A stretch of 64,000 nt of DNA from JADLGL01 sp050184415 (GTDB lineage Bacteria; Pseudomonadota; Alphaproteobacteria; Rhizobiales; Kaistiaceae). The stretch spans positions 153,118 to 217,117 of the forward strand of contig JBFXAJ010000001.1 of assembly GCA_050184415.1 (NCBI GenBank), written 5' to 3'. The stretch's first letter is position 1; every line of letters starts with the position of its first letter. This document shows positions 33,620 to 41,757 of the stretch, one piece after another. The notes beneath the pieces were generated by a model. It was not told the origin of the DNA and searched no databases. It was given only the letters and a program-made list of their open reading frames with translations. A program made the position numbers and the translations under genes.

Positions 33620-33653
33620 CGATTCATCGTTTGGGCTACAAGCCGATGAATCG
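33620..33653. promoter_or_regulatory. Inverted repeat upstream of bamD
   Basis: CGATTCATCG at 33620-33629 and its exact complement at 33644-33653 are separated by 14 bp, ending 40 bp before the bamD start. It could be a regulator site or a leader hairpin. Nothing else in the sequence decides between them. Confidence 0.45.
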
Positions 33654-33693
33654 TGCACGAGCCCTCAGCCTCAAGGATCGGTGGCCCCCGCAA

Positions 33694-34521
33694 ATGAGCC
33701 TTGCCCTCTCCACGACGCCCGGCCCGCGCCGGAACCCGCTTTCGGTAGTCATCAGCGTCGCCGCGCTCGCCGGCGCGCTTGTCCTGGCCGGATGCGCCGG
33801 GAATGACGACGAGTTCGTGATGGAGCCGATCCGGCCCGCCACGGACCTTTATGCCGAAGGCATCGCGCTGATGGAGGCCGGCGACATCGGCGACGCCCTC
33901 GACACGTTCCGGACCCTCGACCGGCAGTATCCCTATTCAGCCAACGCGCGCGAGGGCCTCGCGATCGTGGCCTTCGCCGAGTATGAGCGCGGCCGCTACG
34001 AAGAGGCCGAGGAAGCCGCGGACCGCTATCTCCTCCTCTACAACAACACGCCCGAAGCGGCCGGCATGCTGCACGTGAAGGCGGAATCGCTGCTGCGCCA
34101 GGTGCCGGACATCACCCGCAGCCAGGACGTCGCGCGCGAGGCGCTCCTGGTCGACCTGGAGCTGGTCGAGCGCTTCCCGAACTCCGAATATGCCGAGCAG
34201 GCGCGGCTCAACATCATCGCCATCAATGACCAGCTCGCCGGGCAGGAGATGCTGGTCGGCCGCTATTATCTCGAGCGGCGCGAGTACGTCGCGGCGGTGA
34301 ACCGCTTCCGCGTGGTCGTCGACGAATACGAGACGACGCGCCATGTGGAAGAGGCGCTCTTCCGGCTGACCGAAACCTATCTCGCGATGGGTCTTGCCGG
34401 CGAAGCCCAGGCGGCGACCGCGCTCCTCGGCGCGAACTTCCCGCAGAGCCGCTGGTATGCCGATGCCTACCAGCTCCTCGCCCGCGCCGGTCTCCAGGCC
34501 GGCGCCGTCGCGCCCGGCTAG
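33694..34521 (+). CDS. bamD: Outer membrane assembly lipoprotein BamD
   Basis: A 275-residue lipoprotein of the BAM complex, which inserts beta-barrel proteins into the outer membrane. The lipobox L-V-L-A-G-C puts the lipidated cysteine at residue 34, and five TPR-like repeats follow, starting at D-L-Y-A-E-G-I-A-L-M-E-A-G-D. Length and the lpxC-bamD-recN order are typical of Alphaproteobacteria, where the gene was once called comL. The ATG at 33694 gives a normal signal sequence; an upstream in-frame ATG (33646) would overlap the inverted repeat. Confidence 0.93.
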   Translation: MSLALSTTPGPRRNPLSVVISVAALAGALVLAGCAGNDDEFVMEPIRPATDLYAEGIALMEAGDIGDALDTFRTLDRQYPYSANAREGLAIVAFAEYERGRYEEAEEAADRYLLLYNNTPEAAGMLHVKAESLLRQVPDITRSQDVAREALLVDLELVERFPNSEYAEQARLNIIAINDQLAGQEMLVGRYYLERREYVAAVNRFRVVVDEYETTRHVEEALFRLTETYLAMGLAGEAQAATALLGANFPQSRWYADAYQLLARAGLQAGAVAPG

Positions 34522-34551
34522 CGGGCGCGGCCGGCGGGTCGCGGACCGGCC

Positions 34552-36258
34552 ATGCTTGCGACCCTGTCGATCCGGGACATCGTCCTGATCGACGCCCTCG
34601 ACGTGACCTTCCCGACCGGTCTCACGGTGCTGACCGGCGAGACCGGGGCCGGCAAATCGATCCTCCTCGATGCGCTGTCGCTGGCGCTCGGCGCCCGCGG
34701 CGACGGCGCGCTGGTGCGGCACGGGGCCGAGCAGGGCCAGGTCACGGCCGTGTTCGAGGTTCAGGGCGACCATCCGGCCTTCGACCTCCTTCGCGCCAAC
34801 GGTCTTGCGGCGGATGGCGAGATGATCCTCCGCCGGACGCAGGGCAGGGACGGGCGGAGCCGCGCCTTCATCAACGACCAGCCGGTGGGGGTCGCGCTGC
34901 TGCGCGAGGTCGGCGCGACGCTCGTGGAGGTGCACGGCCAGCACGACGACCGCGCCCTGATCGATCCCGCCGCCCACCGCCGTCTCGTCGATGCTTTCGG
35001 CGGACTGACGGCGGATGCCGTTGCAGCGGCCAGCTACTACGCGGACTGGCGGCAGGCGGAGGCCGACGTCGAGGCGCAGCGGCGCCGGATCGCCGCCGCG
35101 CAGGCCGAGGCCGATTACCTCCGGGCGGCGCTCGAGGAGCTGCGCGCGCTCGCGCCGAAGCCCGGGGAGGAGGACGAGCTCTCGGCAATCCGCCACCGGC
35201 TGATGCGCAGCGAGAAGATCATGGAGGATGTGGCGGACGCGCTCGAGACGGTGTCGGGCGCCGCCTCGCCGATCCCGACGCTGGCGAGCCTCGCGCGGCG
35301 GCTGGAGCGCCGGCGCGACGTCGCGTCGGACCTTCTCGATCCGGCGATCGAGGCGATCGACCGCGCGATCAACGCCCTCGAGGAGGCCGGCCAGGCGCTC
35401 GACGGTGCCCAGCGCGAGGCGGCGTTCGACCCGAAACTCCTGGAACGGAGCGAGCAGCGGTTGTTCGCCCTTCGCGGCGCGGCGCGGAAGTTCGACGCGC
35501 CGGTCGATCTCCTGCCGGCGCTGATCAAGCGCATCGCCGGCGACCTCGAGTCCCTGGAGTCCGGCGAAGCGAGGGTGGGCGAGCTGAGCGCTGCCGCCAA
35601 AATGGCGCGGGCACGGTACGACGCGGCCGCGTCGGCGCTGAGCCGGGAGCGGCATCGCGCGGCGGCGGAGCTCGAAGTCGCGGTTGCGGCCGAGCTGCCA
35701 TCACTGAAGCTTGAGCGGGCGAAATTCGCCGTAGAAATCGAGACGGACGCGGATTTGCCTGGCGAGACCGGCATCGACCGCGTCTCCTTCGTGGTTCAGA
35801 CCAATCCCGGATCGCGGCCGGGCCCGCTGGTGAAGGTCGCGTCCGGCGGCGAGCTGTCGCGCTTCCTCCTCGCCATCAAGGTCGCGCTGGCCGATCGCGG
35901 CTCGGCGCCGACGCTGATCTTCGACGAGGTCGACACGGCGGTAGGCGGTGCTGTATCGGACGCCATCGGCCTCCGGCTGTCCCGGCTGGCCGAGCATGTC
36001 CAGGTGCTCGCCGTCACCCATGCGCCGCAGGTCGCAGCGCGGGCGGGGAGCCACTGGTCGATCGCCAAGGAAGACCATGCCAGGGAAGATCGGATGGTGA
36101 CGAAGGTCCGGCCGCTCGATGCCGGCAAGCGCCGCGAGGAGATCGCGCGCATGCTCGCGGGCAGCGTCGTCACCGAGGAGGCGCGCGCCGCCGCCGACCG
36201 GCTGCTTGCGGGGGCTCTCGACCGCGCCGCGCTCGACCGCGCCCCGCGCCGCACATGA
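34552..36258 (+). CDS. recN: DNA repair protein RecN
   Basis: A 568-residue SMC-like ATPase acting in double-strand break repair. Walker A G-E-T-G-A-G-K-S is at 29-36; a coiled-coil region spans about residues 155-390; the C-terminal half has the ABC signature V-A-S-G-G-E-L-S-R-F and Walker B-like L-I-F-D-E-V-D followed by H-A-P-Q-V-A-A-R-A. Length is normal. It follows bamD by 30 bp and ends in an ATGA overlap with the MFS gene. Confidence 0.95.
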   Translation: MLATLSIRDIVLIDALDVTFPTGLTVLTGETGAGKSILLDALSLALGARGDGALVRHGAEQGQVTAVFEVQGDHPAFDLLRANGLAADGEMILRRTQGRDGRSRAFINDQPVGVALLREVGATLVEVHGQHDDRALIDPAAHRRLVDAFGGLTADAVAAASYYADWRQAEADVEAQRRRIAAAQAEADYLRAALEELRALAPKPGEEDELSAIRHRLMRSEKIMEDVADALETVSGAASPIPTLASLARRLERRRDVASDLLDPAIEAIDRAINALEEAGQALDGAQREAAFDPKLLERSEQRLFALRGAARKFDAPVDLLPALIKRIAGDLESLESGEARVGELSAAAKMARARYDAAASALSRERHRAAAELEVAVAAELPSLKLERAKFAVEIETDADLPGETGIDRVSFVVQTNPGSRPGPLVKVASGGELSRFLLAIKVALADRGSAPTLIFDEVDTAVGGAVSDAIGLRLSRLAEHVQVLAVTHAPQVAARAGSHWSIAKEDHAREDRMVTKVRPLDAGKRREEIARMLAGSVVTEEARAAADRLLAGALDRAALDRAPRRT

Positions 36259-37487
36259 CCGCGCCCGCGTCGCGGGCGAGCATCGTCGTCCTTCTCGTCA
36301 CGCTCACGATCAACATGATCGGCATCGGCCTCCTGATGCCGGTGCTGCCAAAACTCATCGACGAGCTGTCGCCCAACCTGTCCTCGGCCGCCGCGAGCTA
36401 CGGCGTGATCCTCGCGCTCTATGCGCTGATGCAGTTCGTGTTCAGCCCGCTCCTCGGCGCGCTGTCGGACCGCTTCGGCCGGCGGCCGGTCATCCTGTTC
36501 TCGCTGGCCGGGCTTGGCGTTCACTACCTCCTGATGGGCCTTGCGCCGACGCTGCTCCTGCTCGCGGTCGTCCGCGTGTTCGGCGGTATGATGGGTGCCT
36601 CGATCAGCGCCGCCTCCGCCTACATCGCGGACGTCACGCCGGCCGAACGGCGTGCCCAGAGCTTTGGCCTCATCGGCATCGCCTTCGGCCTCGGCTTCAT
36701 CATCGGCCCGGTGCTGGGCGGCCATCTCGGCGAGATCGGGTTGCGGGTGCCGTTCTATGTCGCCGCGGGCCTTTGCGCGGCCAATTTCGTGCTCGCCTGG
36801 TTCTACCTGCCGGAGTCGCTGAAGGCCGAGGACCGCCGTCCGTTCCGGCTCCGCGACGCGAATCCGGTCGGCGCGTTCCTGATCATCAGCCGTTACGCGA
36901 CCGTGGTGGCGCTGATCGCGGTGTTCTTCTTCACCCAGCTTGCCGAGCGCGCGATGGAGAGCACGTGGGTGCTGTTCACCGAATTCCGCTTCGAATGGGG
37001 ATCGGCCGAAGTCGGCTGGTCGCTGGCGCTGGTCGGTCTCCTGATCGCCTTCTCCGAAGGCTTCCTGGTGCGCATCCTCGTGCCGCGGGTCGGAGAGCAG
37101 CGCATGCTGCTGGGCGGTCTCTTCGTCGGCTGCGCCTGCATGGTGCTGCTCGCCTTCGCCTCGACGCCCTGGATGGCCTATCTCGGCATCTCGCTCTACG
37201 TCCTCGGCTGGGGCGTCGTCGGCCCCGCCGCGCGGGCGATGGCGAGCCGGGCGGTGCCCCGCGACCAGCAGGGCATCCTGCAGGGCGCGATCTCCAGCCT
37301 GACCACGGCAACGGGGATCATCGGCCCACCGGTCGCCGCGGGGCTGTTCGGGTTCTTCGTCGGGCCCTCGGCGCCGTTCATCTTCCCGGGCATCCCGTTC
37401 CTGATCGGCGCGCTGCTGTTCGTGGTCAGCATCGCGATTTCGCGGACGCAGCGGGTAAGGGGAGCGCTGGGCGAGAGCGCGGTTTAG
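36255..37487 (+). CDS. MFS transporter of the TetA-like drug:proton antiporter type
   Basis: A 410-residue permease with 12 predicted transmembrane helices. The MFS signature G-A-L-S-D-R-F-G-R-R-P lies between helices 2 and 3, and the G-P-V-L-G-G antiporter motif is in helix 5, as in TetA-type exporters. The substrate is unknown. It is coupled to recN by ATGA, which is not part of the usual cluster, so it is probably a lineage-specific addition between recN and ligA. Confidence 0.85.
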   Translation: MTAPASRASIVVLLVTLTINMIGIGLLMPVLPKLIDELSPNLSSAAASYGVILALYALMQFVFSPLLGALSDRFGRRPVILFSLAGLGVHYLLMGLAPTLLLLAVVRVFGGMMGASISAASAYIADVTPAERRAQSFGLIGIAFGLGFIIGPVLGGHLGEIGLRVPFYVAAGLCAANFVLAWFYLPESLKAEDRRPFRLRDANPVGAFLIISRYATVVALIAVFFFTQLAERAMESTWVLFTEFRFEWGSAEVGWSLALVGLLIAFSEGFLVRILVPRVGEQRMLLGGLFVGCACMVLLAFASTPWMAYLGISLYVLGWGVVGPAARAMASRAVPRDQQGILQGAISSLTTATGIIGPPVAAGLFGFFVGPSAPFIFPGIPFLIGALLFVVSIAISRTQRVRGALGESAV

Positions 37488-37534
37488 CTGCGTGGCGCAT
37501 GCCGGCGTCCCATAGGCTCTGAATTCAGGGATAG

Positions 37535-37752
37535 GCCCAGACCCCCCACGGTTTCGCATCGGCTTCGCCTCGCGAAAGCCCGCTCCCCCTCAAGGGGGGA
37601 GCTCGGTGCCTGTGGCGGGGTTTCGGGCGACCCCATCGCCGTGCACACGGCACCCGTCAATTTCGGCCATCCCACATACTCCCGAACCTCCCCCGCTCGC
37701 GGGGAGAAGGAAGGTTGCGACTGAAAGGAGCAAGCTTCGGTGGGGGTCGCGG
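37535..37752. repeat. Dispersed repeat, family 3, two half-elements (order B then A)
   Basis: Half B (37535-37608) and half A (37678-37752) match the two halves at 47626-47800 with high identity, but in the opposite order. Each half contains a CTCCCCC-type arm and an internal stem. They occupy most of the 373-bp gap between the MFS gene and ligA. No gene is supported here. Confidence 0.8.
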
Positions 37753-37860
37753 CGTTTCGACAGGCAGGGGCGCGGTCCACATCTTGCCGCGCAAGCGGTG
37801 CAGCCGCTCGACCGGCTCATTCACTTGCGGCAAAGTCCGCGGCCGCGAGGAAGGAGCGTC

Positions 37861-40089
37861 ATGGCAGAGGACAGGTCCGCGGCGGAGAAGGCGGTCGACG
37901 CGCTGACGAAGGCGGAGGCCGAGAGCGAGCTCGCGCGGCTTGCGGCCGAGATCGCCTATCACGACGAGGCGTATCATCTCCGCGACGCGCCGGAGATTTC
38001 CGACGCCGCCTATGACGAGCTGCGGATCCGCAACGCCGCCATCGAAGCGCGGTTTCCCGCCTTGGTGCGGCCGGACTCGCCGAGCCGGAAGGTCGGCGCG
38101 AAGGTGTCCTCGACCTTCGCCAAGGTCGTGCACAAGGTGCCGATGCTGTCGCTCGACAACGCCTTCGACGACGAATCGGCGACCGAGTTCCTGCAGCGCG
38201 CCCGGCGGTTCCTGCGCATTGCCGACGAGGCGAAACTCGACGTCATGGCCGAGCCCAAGATCGACGGCCTGTCGATGGCGCTGCGCTACGAGCGCGGGCG
38301 GCTCGTGACCGCAGCGACGCGGGGCGACGGCTATGAGGGCGAGAACGTCACCGCCAATGCGCTGACGATCAGGGATATCCCGAAGGACCTCGGCGGCGAT
38401 CCGCCCGCGGTGGTCGAGATCCGCGGCGAGGTCTACCTCCAGAAGGCGGACTTCCAGAAGCTCAACGAAGGCTTTGCGGCGGCGGGCGGCCGGACCTATG
38501 CCAACCCCCGCAATTTTGCTGCCGGTTCGCTGCGCCAGATCGATCCCGAGGTGACCGGCTCGCGGCCGCTCCGCTTCTTCGCCTATGCCTGGGGGGAGGT
38601 GTCCTCCCTCCCGGCGGACACCCAGGACGGCATGCTGAAGGCCTTCCGGATCTGGGGCCTGCCGACCAATCCGCTGTCACGTCATTGCGAGACCATCGAA
38701 GCGGCGCTCGCCTTCTACCGCGAGATCGCGGCCGAACGGGCGCGGCTCCCCTATGACATCGACGGCGTAGTCTACAAGGTCGATCGCCTCGATCTCCGCG
38801 AGCGGCTCGGCTTCGTGTCGCGGAGCCCGCGCTGGGCGATCGCGCACAAATTCCCCGCCGAGCAGGTCGAGACGGTCCTCAACGGCATCGACATCCAGGT
38901 CGGCCGCACCGGCGCTCTGACGCCGGTGGCGCGGCTCGAGCCGGTCACCGTCGGCGGCGTCGTCGTCCGGAATGCCGGCCTCCACAACGAGGATTATATC
39001 CGCGGCATCGGCAGCGACGGCGAGCCTATCCGTGGCGGCAAGGACATCCGCATCGGCGATGCGGTCACGGTGCAGCGCGCCGGCGACGTGATCCCGCAGC
39101 TGATCGACGTTGACCTGTCGCGGCGGCCGCCCAGCGCGGTGCCCTACATCTTCCCGGAGACCTGTCCGGTCTGCGGCAGCCCGGCGGTGCGGGAGGTCGG
39201 CGCCAGCGGCAAGGTCGATTCGGTGCGGCGCTGCACCGGCGGGCTGATCTGCCCGGCGCAGCAGGTCGAGAAGCTGATCCATTTCGGCTCGCGGCTCGCC
39301 TTCGATTTCGAGGGCCTCGGGGCCAAGCAGATCGAGGCCTTCCATGCCGCCGGGCTTCTCGACACGCCGGCCGACATCTTCACCCTCCGGAAGCGGAAGG
39401 ATCAGCTGAAACGCGCCGTCTACGAGCAGCGCGAGGCGGCCGCGCGCGAGCGGGAGGAGAAGTCCGGCAAGAAGCGGCAGAAGGCGCTCAGCGAGGAGGA
39501 GCGGCAGTTCGCCAATGTCGACACGCTGCTCGACAATATCGACGCCCGCCGCCAGATCGCGCTCCACCGCCTGATCTACGCGCTCGGCATCCGCCACATC
39601 GGCGAGACCAACGCGAAACTCCTCGCCCGCGCCTATGGGAGCTGGGACGCGTTCTACGAGGCGATGGTCGGCGCGGCCGAGCCGGAGAGCGACGCACGCC
39701 GTGAACTGGAGGCGACGGAGGGCATCGGCCAAGTCGTGGCCGAGGCGCTGGTGGCGTTCTTCGCGGAGCCCCGGAACCGTGCGGCCGTCGAGGCCCTGAT
39801 GGCGGAGATTACAACGATCGATGCCGAGAAGATCGATGCGGGGTCCTCGCCAGTCGCGGGCAAGACGGTGGTCTTCACCGGATCGCTCGAACAGATGACG
39901 CGCGAGGAGGCCAAGGCGATGGCCGAGCGCCTCGGGGCGAAGGTCGCGGGCTCGGTCTCGAAGAAGACGGACCTCGTCGTGGCAGGACCAGGCGCCGGCT
40001 CGAAGCTGAAGACTGCCGCCGACCTCGGCATCGAGGTCATCGACGAGGCCGGCTGGTTCGAGCGGATCGGGAAGAAGGTCGAAGGCTGA
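37861..40089 (+). CDS. ligA: NAD-dependent DNA ligase LigA
   Basis: A 742-residue ligase that seals nicks in replication and repair using NAD. The N-terminal Ia domain has the Y-H-D-E-A-Y segment; the catalytic Lys133 is in A-E-P-K-I-D-G-L-S. These are followed by an OB fold, a Cys4 zinc finger (C-P-V-C then R-C-T and L-I-C-P), helix-hairpin-helix repeats and a C-terminal BRCT domain (V-F-T-G-S-L onward). A charged insertion of about 30 residues lies between the zinc finger and the HhH region. The ATG at 37861 has AAGGAG upstream. It closes the recN-ligA end of the cluster. Confidence 0.97.
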   Translation: MAEDRSAAEKAVDALTKAEAESELARLAAEIAYHDEAYHLRDAPEISDAAYDELRIRNAAIEARFPALVRPDSPSRKVGAKVSSTFAKVVHKVPMLSLDNAFDDESATEFLQRARRFLRIADEAKLDVMAEPKIDGLSMALRYERGRLVTAATRGDGYEGENVTANALTIRDIPKDLGGDPPAVVEIRGEVYLQKADFQKLNEGFAAAGGRTYANPRNFAAGSLRQIDPEVTGSRPLRFFAYAWGEVSSLPADTQDGMLKAFRIWGLPTNPLSRHCETIEAALAFYREIAAERARLPYDIDGVVYKVDRLDLRERLGFVSRSPRWAIAHKFPAEQVETVLNGIDIQVGRTGALTPVARLEPVTVGGVVVRNAGLHNEDYIRGIGSDGEPIRGGKDIRIGDAVTVQRAGDVIPQLIDVDLSRRPPSAVPYIFPETCPVCGSPAVREVGASGKVDSVRRCTGGLICPAQQVEKLIHFGSRLAFDFEGLGAKQIEAFHAAGLLDTPADIFTLRKRKDQLKRAVYEQREAAAREREEKSGKKRQKALSEEERQFANVDTLLDNIDARRQIALHRLIYALGIRHIGETNAKLLARAYGSWDAFYEAMVGAAEPESDARRELEATEGIGQVVAEALVAFFAEPRNRAAVEALMAEITTIDAEKIDAGSSPVAGKTVVFTGSLEQMTREEAKAMAERLGAKVAGSVSKKTDLVVAGPGAGSKLKTAADLGIEVIDEAGWFERIGKKVEG

Positions 40090-40232
40090 GCGACGGCGAG
40101 GCTCGAAGGCCACCCGTCTGAACCGGTCCTGAACCGCCGCTTTCATGACGGTTCATTCGGCGCGCGCTACCGGAGCGTGCAGAGGGGCCTGTGCGGCGCC
40201 GGCGACGGCACCGCAATTCAGGACGAAACACC

Positions 40233-40559
40233 ATGAAACGACCCATCAGCCTAGTGGCCGCGGCATTGCTCGCCGTCGGCTCGGCAGCCGCGCCTTCGAT
40301 GGCGGGCGGTCCGGTGTTCGGTGCGCCGGCCGCGGCCAGTCCGGTCTGTCTGCCCGGATTTGCGACGATCCAGCAGCTCAACTGGCTTCTGCGATGCCGC
40401 GCGGTCGTACCGGCCGCGCAGGCGGCGGCGACCGCCGCGCAAGCGGCAAACGCGAACTGCAATCCGAACCGCTACTGGAACTACGGTCCGAACGTGACGA
40501 CCACCTATGGCCGGAGCACGGCCACGGTCGAGTATATCTGCGGTCACGTCGAAGGCTGA
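40233..40559 (+). CDS. Small hypothetical exported protein
   Basis: A 108-residue protein with a clear signal peptide (residues 1-25) and a mature part of about 83 residues containing four cysteines and an Ala/Gln-rich central helix (A-A-Q-A-A-A-T-A-A-Q-A-A). The cysteines suggest a disulfide-bonded periplasmic protein. I do not recognise the family. A GGAC-type ribosome binding site precedes the ATG at 40233. A hairpin terminator separates it from the convergent PRC-barrel gene. Confidence 0.6.
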   Translation: MKRPISLVAAALLAVGSAAAPSMAGGPVFGAPAAASPVCLPGFATIQQLNWLLRCRAVVPAAQAAATAAQAANANCNPNRYWNYGPNVTTTYGRSTATVEYICGHVEG

Positions 40560-40613
40560 CGACTGGTGTGCCGGCGGGTCGGCGCCGGCCGGCACAAGGA
40601 GTCTCCGAAAGCA

Positions 40614-40644
40614 GGATGGCCGCCGGCAGAGGCGGCGGCCATCC
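40614..40644. terminator. Hairpin terminator between convergent genes
   Basis: Perfect 12-bp arms (GGATGGCCGCCG and complement) with a 7-nt loop lie between the small exported protein gene and the PRC-barrel gene. It could serve both directions; the following T content is low. Confidence 0.65.
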
Positions 40645-40663
40645 TCGCTTGTTGGTCCGAGGT

Positions 40664-41680
40664 TCAGTCAGGGAGTCGCTGGTAGGCCGGGGCGGCGTTG
40701 AGGGTATCGCGCGTCCCGTCGAAGATGAGGCGGAGTTCGCCGTCGACGACCGTGGTGCGGACCGCATCGAACGCGATCGCGACATCCTTCGCGCCGATCC
40801 CGAGGAAGCCGCCGACGCCCACGACCAGCCCGACAATCCCGGTAGGCTCGCGGTTGAAGATGACGTCGTTCACCGTGCCGAGCGCCTCGTCCTGAAGATT
40901 GAAGACCGGGCGCCCGAGAAGCTCCGCCGTGAGGATTGCGGTCGGATCCTGTGCCGCCATGAAGGTCGGGGTGACGGCCGCAGCCATCGCGGCGGCCGGC
41001 TCCATGGGGGCGGGTACGACCGGAATCTCAGGGCCGCCGATCGGGGTGACCGGGACCGGCGCGGGGGCAGGGGCCGGCTCGACGGGAGCGGGCGCCGGCG
41101 CTGGGACGACCGGCGCGGGGGCGGGCTCCACCGGAGCGGGAGCCGGGACCGGCTGGACAGGCGCGGGTGCCGGTGCGGGCGGCTCGGGAACGACCGCCGG
41201 TTCGGGCGGCGCGATATCCACGGCGAGCCGCTCGATCCCGAGTTCGGCGAGGGTCTGGAAGTCGGGAGCCGCGTCGATGGCGGCGCGATCGGCATCGAGG
41301 ACGATCCGCAAGTCGCCGTCGATGGTACCGAGCGTCAGCGCGTCCCAGGAGATCGCCACGTCCTTGACGCCGATGCCGAGGAAGCCGCCGACCCCGACGA
41401 TGACGCCGGTCAGATTGCCGCCGGCGCTGATGATGAGATTGTTGATGGCGCCGAGATTCTCCTCTGCAGGATTGACCACGGCATGACCGATGAGCTCGGT
41501 CGCCAGGAACTCGTCAGCCGTCTGGAATTCGATGAAACCTTGGGCATTTGCCCGGTCGGGCAGTATATCGCCGGCCGGCGCCGGCGCGGGTGTGGCGCCC
41601 GGCGTGGGGTTGACCTGAGCAAACGCGGCTGAGGACAGCAAAAGGCAACCGGCGACCGCCGGCACGATTGAGCGATGCAT
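40664..41680 (-). CDS. Exported protein with two PRC-barrel domains
   Basis: A 338-residue protein with a signal peptide (residues 1-22). Two PRC-barrel domains, at about 45-145 and 235-335, are joined by a long Pro/Ala/Glu/Val-rich linker of P-A-P-A-P type. Each domain contains nearly the same core, G-V-G-G-F-L-G-I-G-(V/A)-K-D-V-A-I, so the gene arose by internal duplication. Exported PRC-barrel proteins are common in Hyphomicrobiales and their function is unknown. The start is ATG at 41680, with a GGAGG ribosome binding site; an upstream in-frame start would precede the signal peptide. Confidence 0.85.
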   Translation of the reverse strand: MHRSIVPAVAGCLLLSSAAFAQVNPTPGATPAPAPAGDILPDRANAQGFIEFQTADEFLATELIGHAVVNPAEENLGAINNLIISAGGNLTGVIVGVGGFLGIGVKDVAISWDALTLGTIDGDLRIVLDADRAAIDAAPDFQTLAELGIERLAVDIAPPEPAVVPEPPAPAPAPVQPVPAPAPVEPAPAPVVPAPAPAPVEPAPAPAPVPVTPIGGPEIPVVPAPMEPAAAMAAAVTPTFMAAQDPTAILTAELLGRPVFNLQDEALGTVNDVIFNREPTGIVGLVVGVGGFLGIGAKDVAIAFDAVRTTVVDGELRLIFDGTRDTLNAAPAYQRLPD

Positions 41681-41757
41681 ATAAAGACCTCCGGGCAAGG
41701 CAATGTGCATTTTCCAACGCGGCCGATGTCACCGGGTTCCGCCTGGAAACGCTGGAC

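Noticed and set aside
37606..37860. N-terminal extension of LigA
   Set aside because: The frame runs through a dispersed repeat; the ATG at 37861 has a good ribosome binding site and the normal N terminus.
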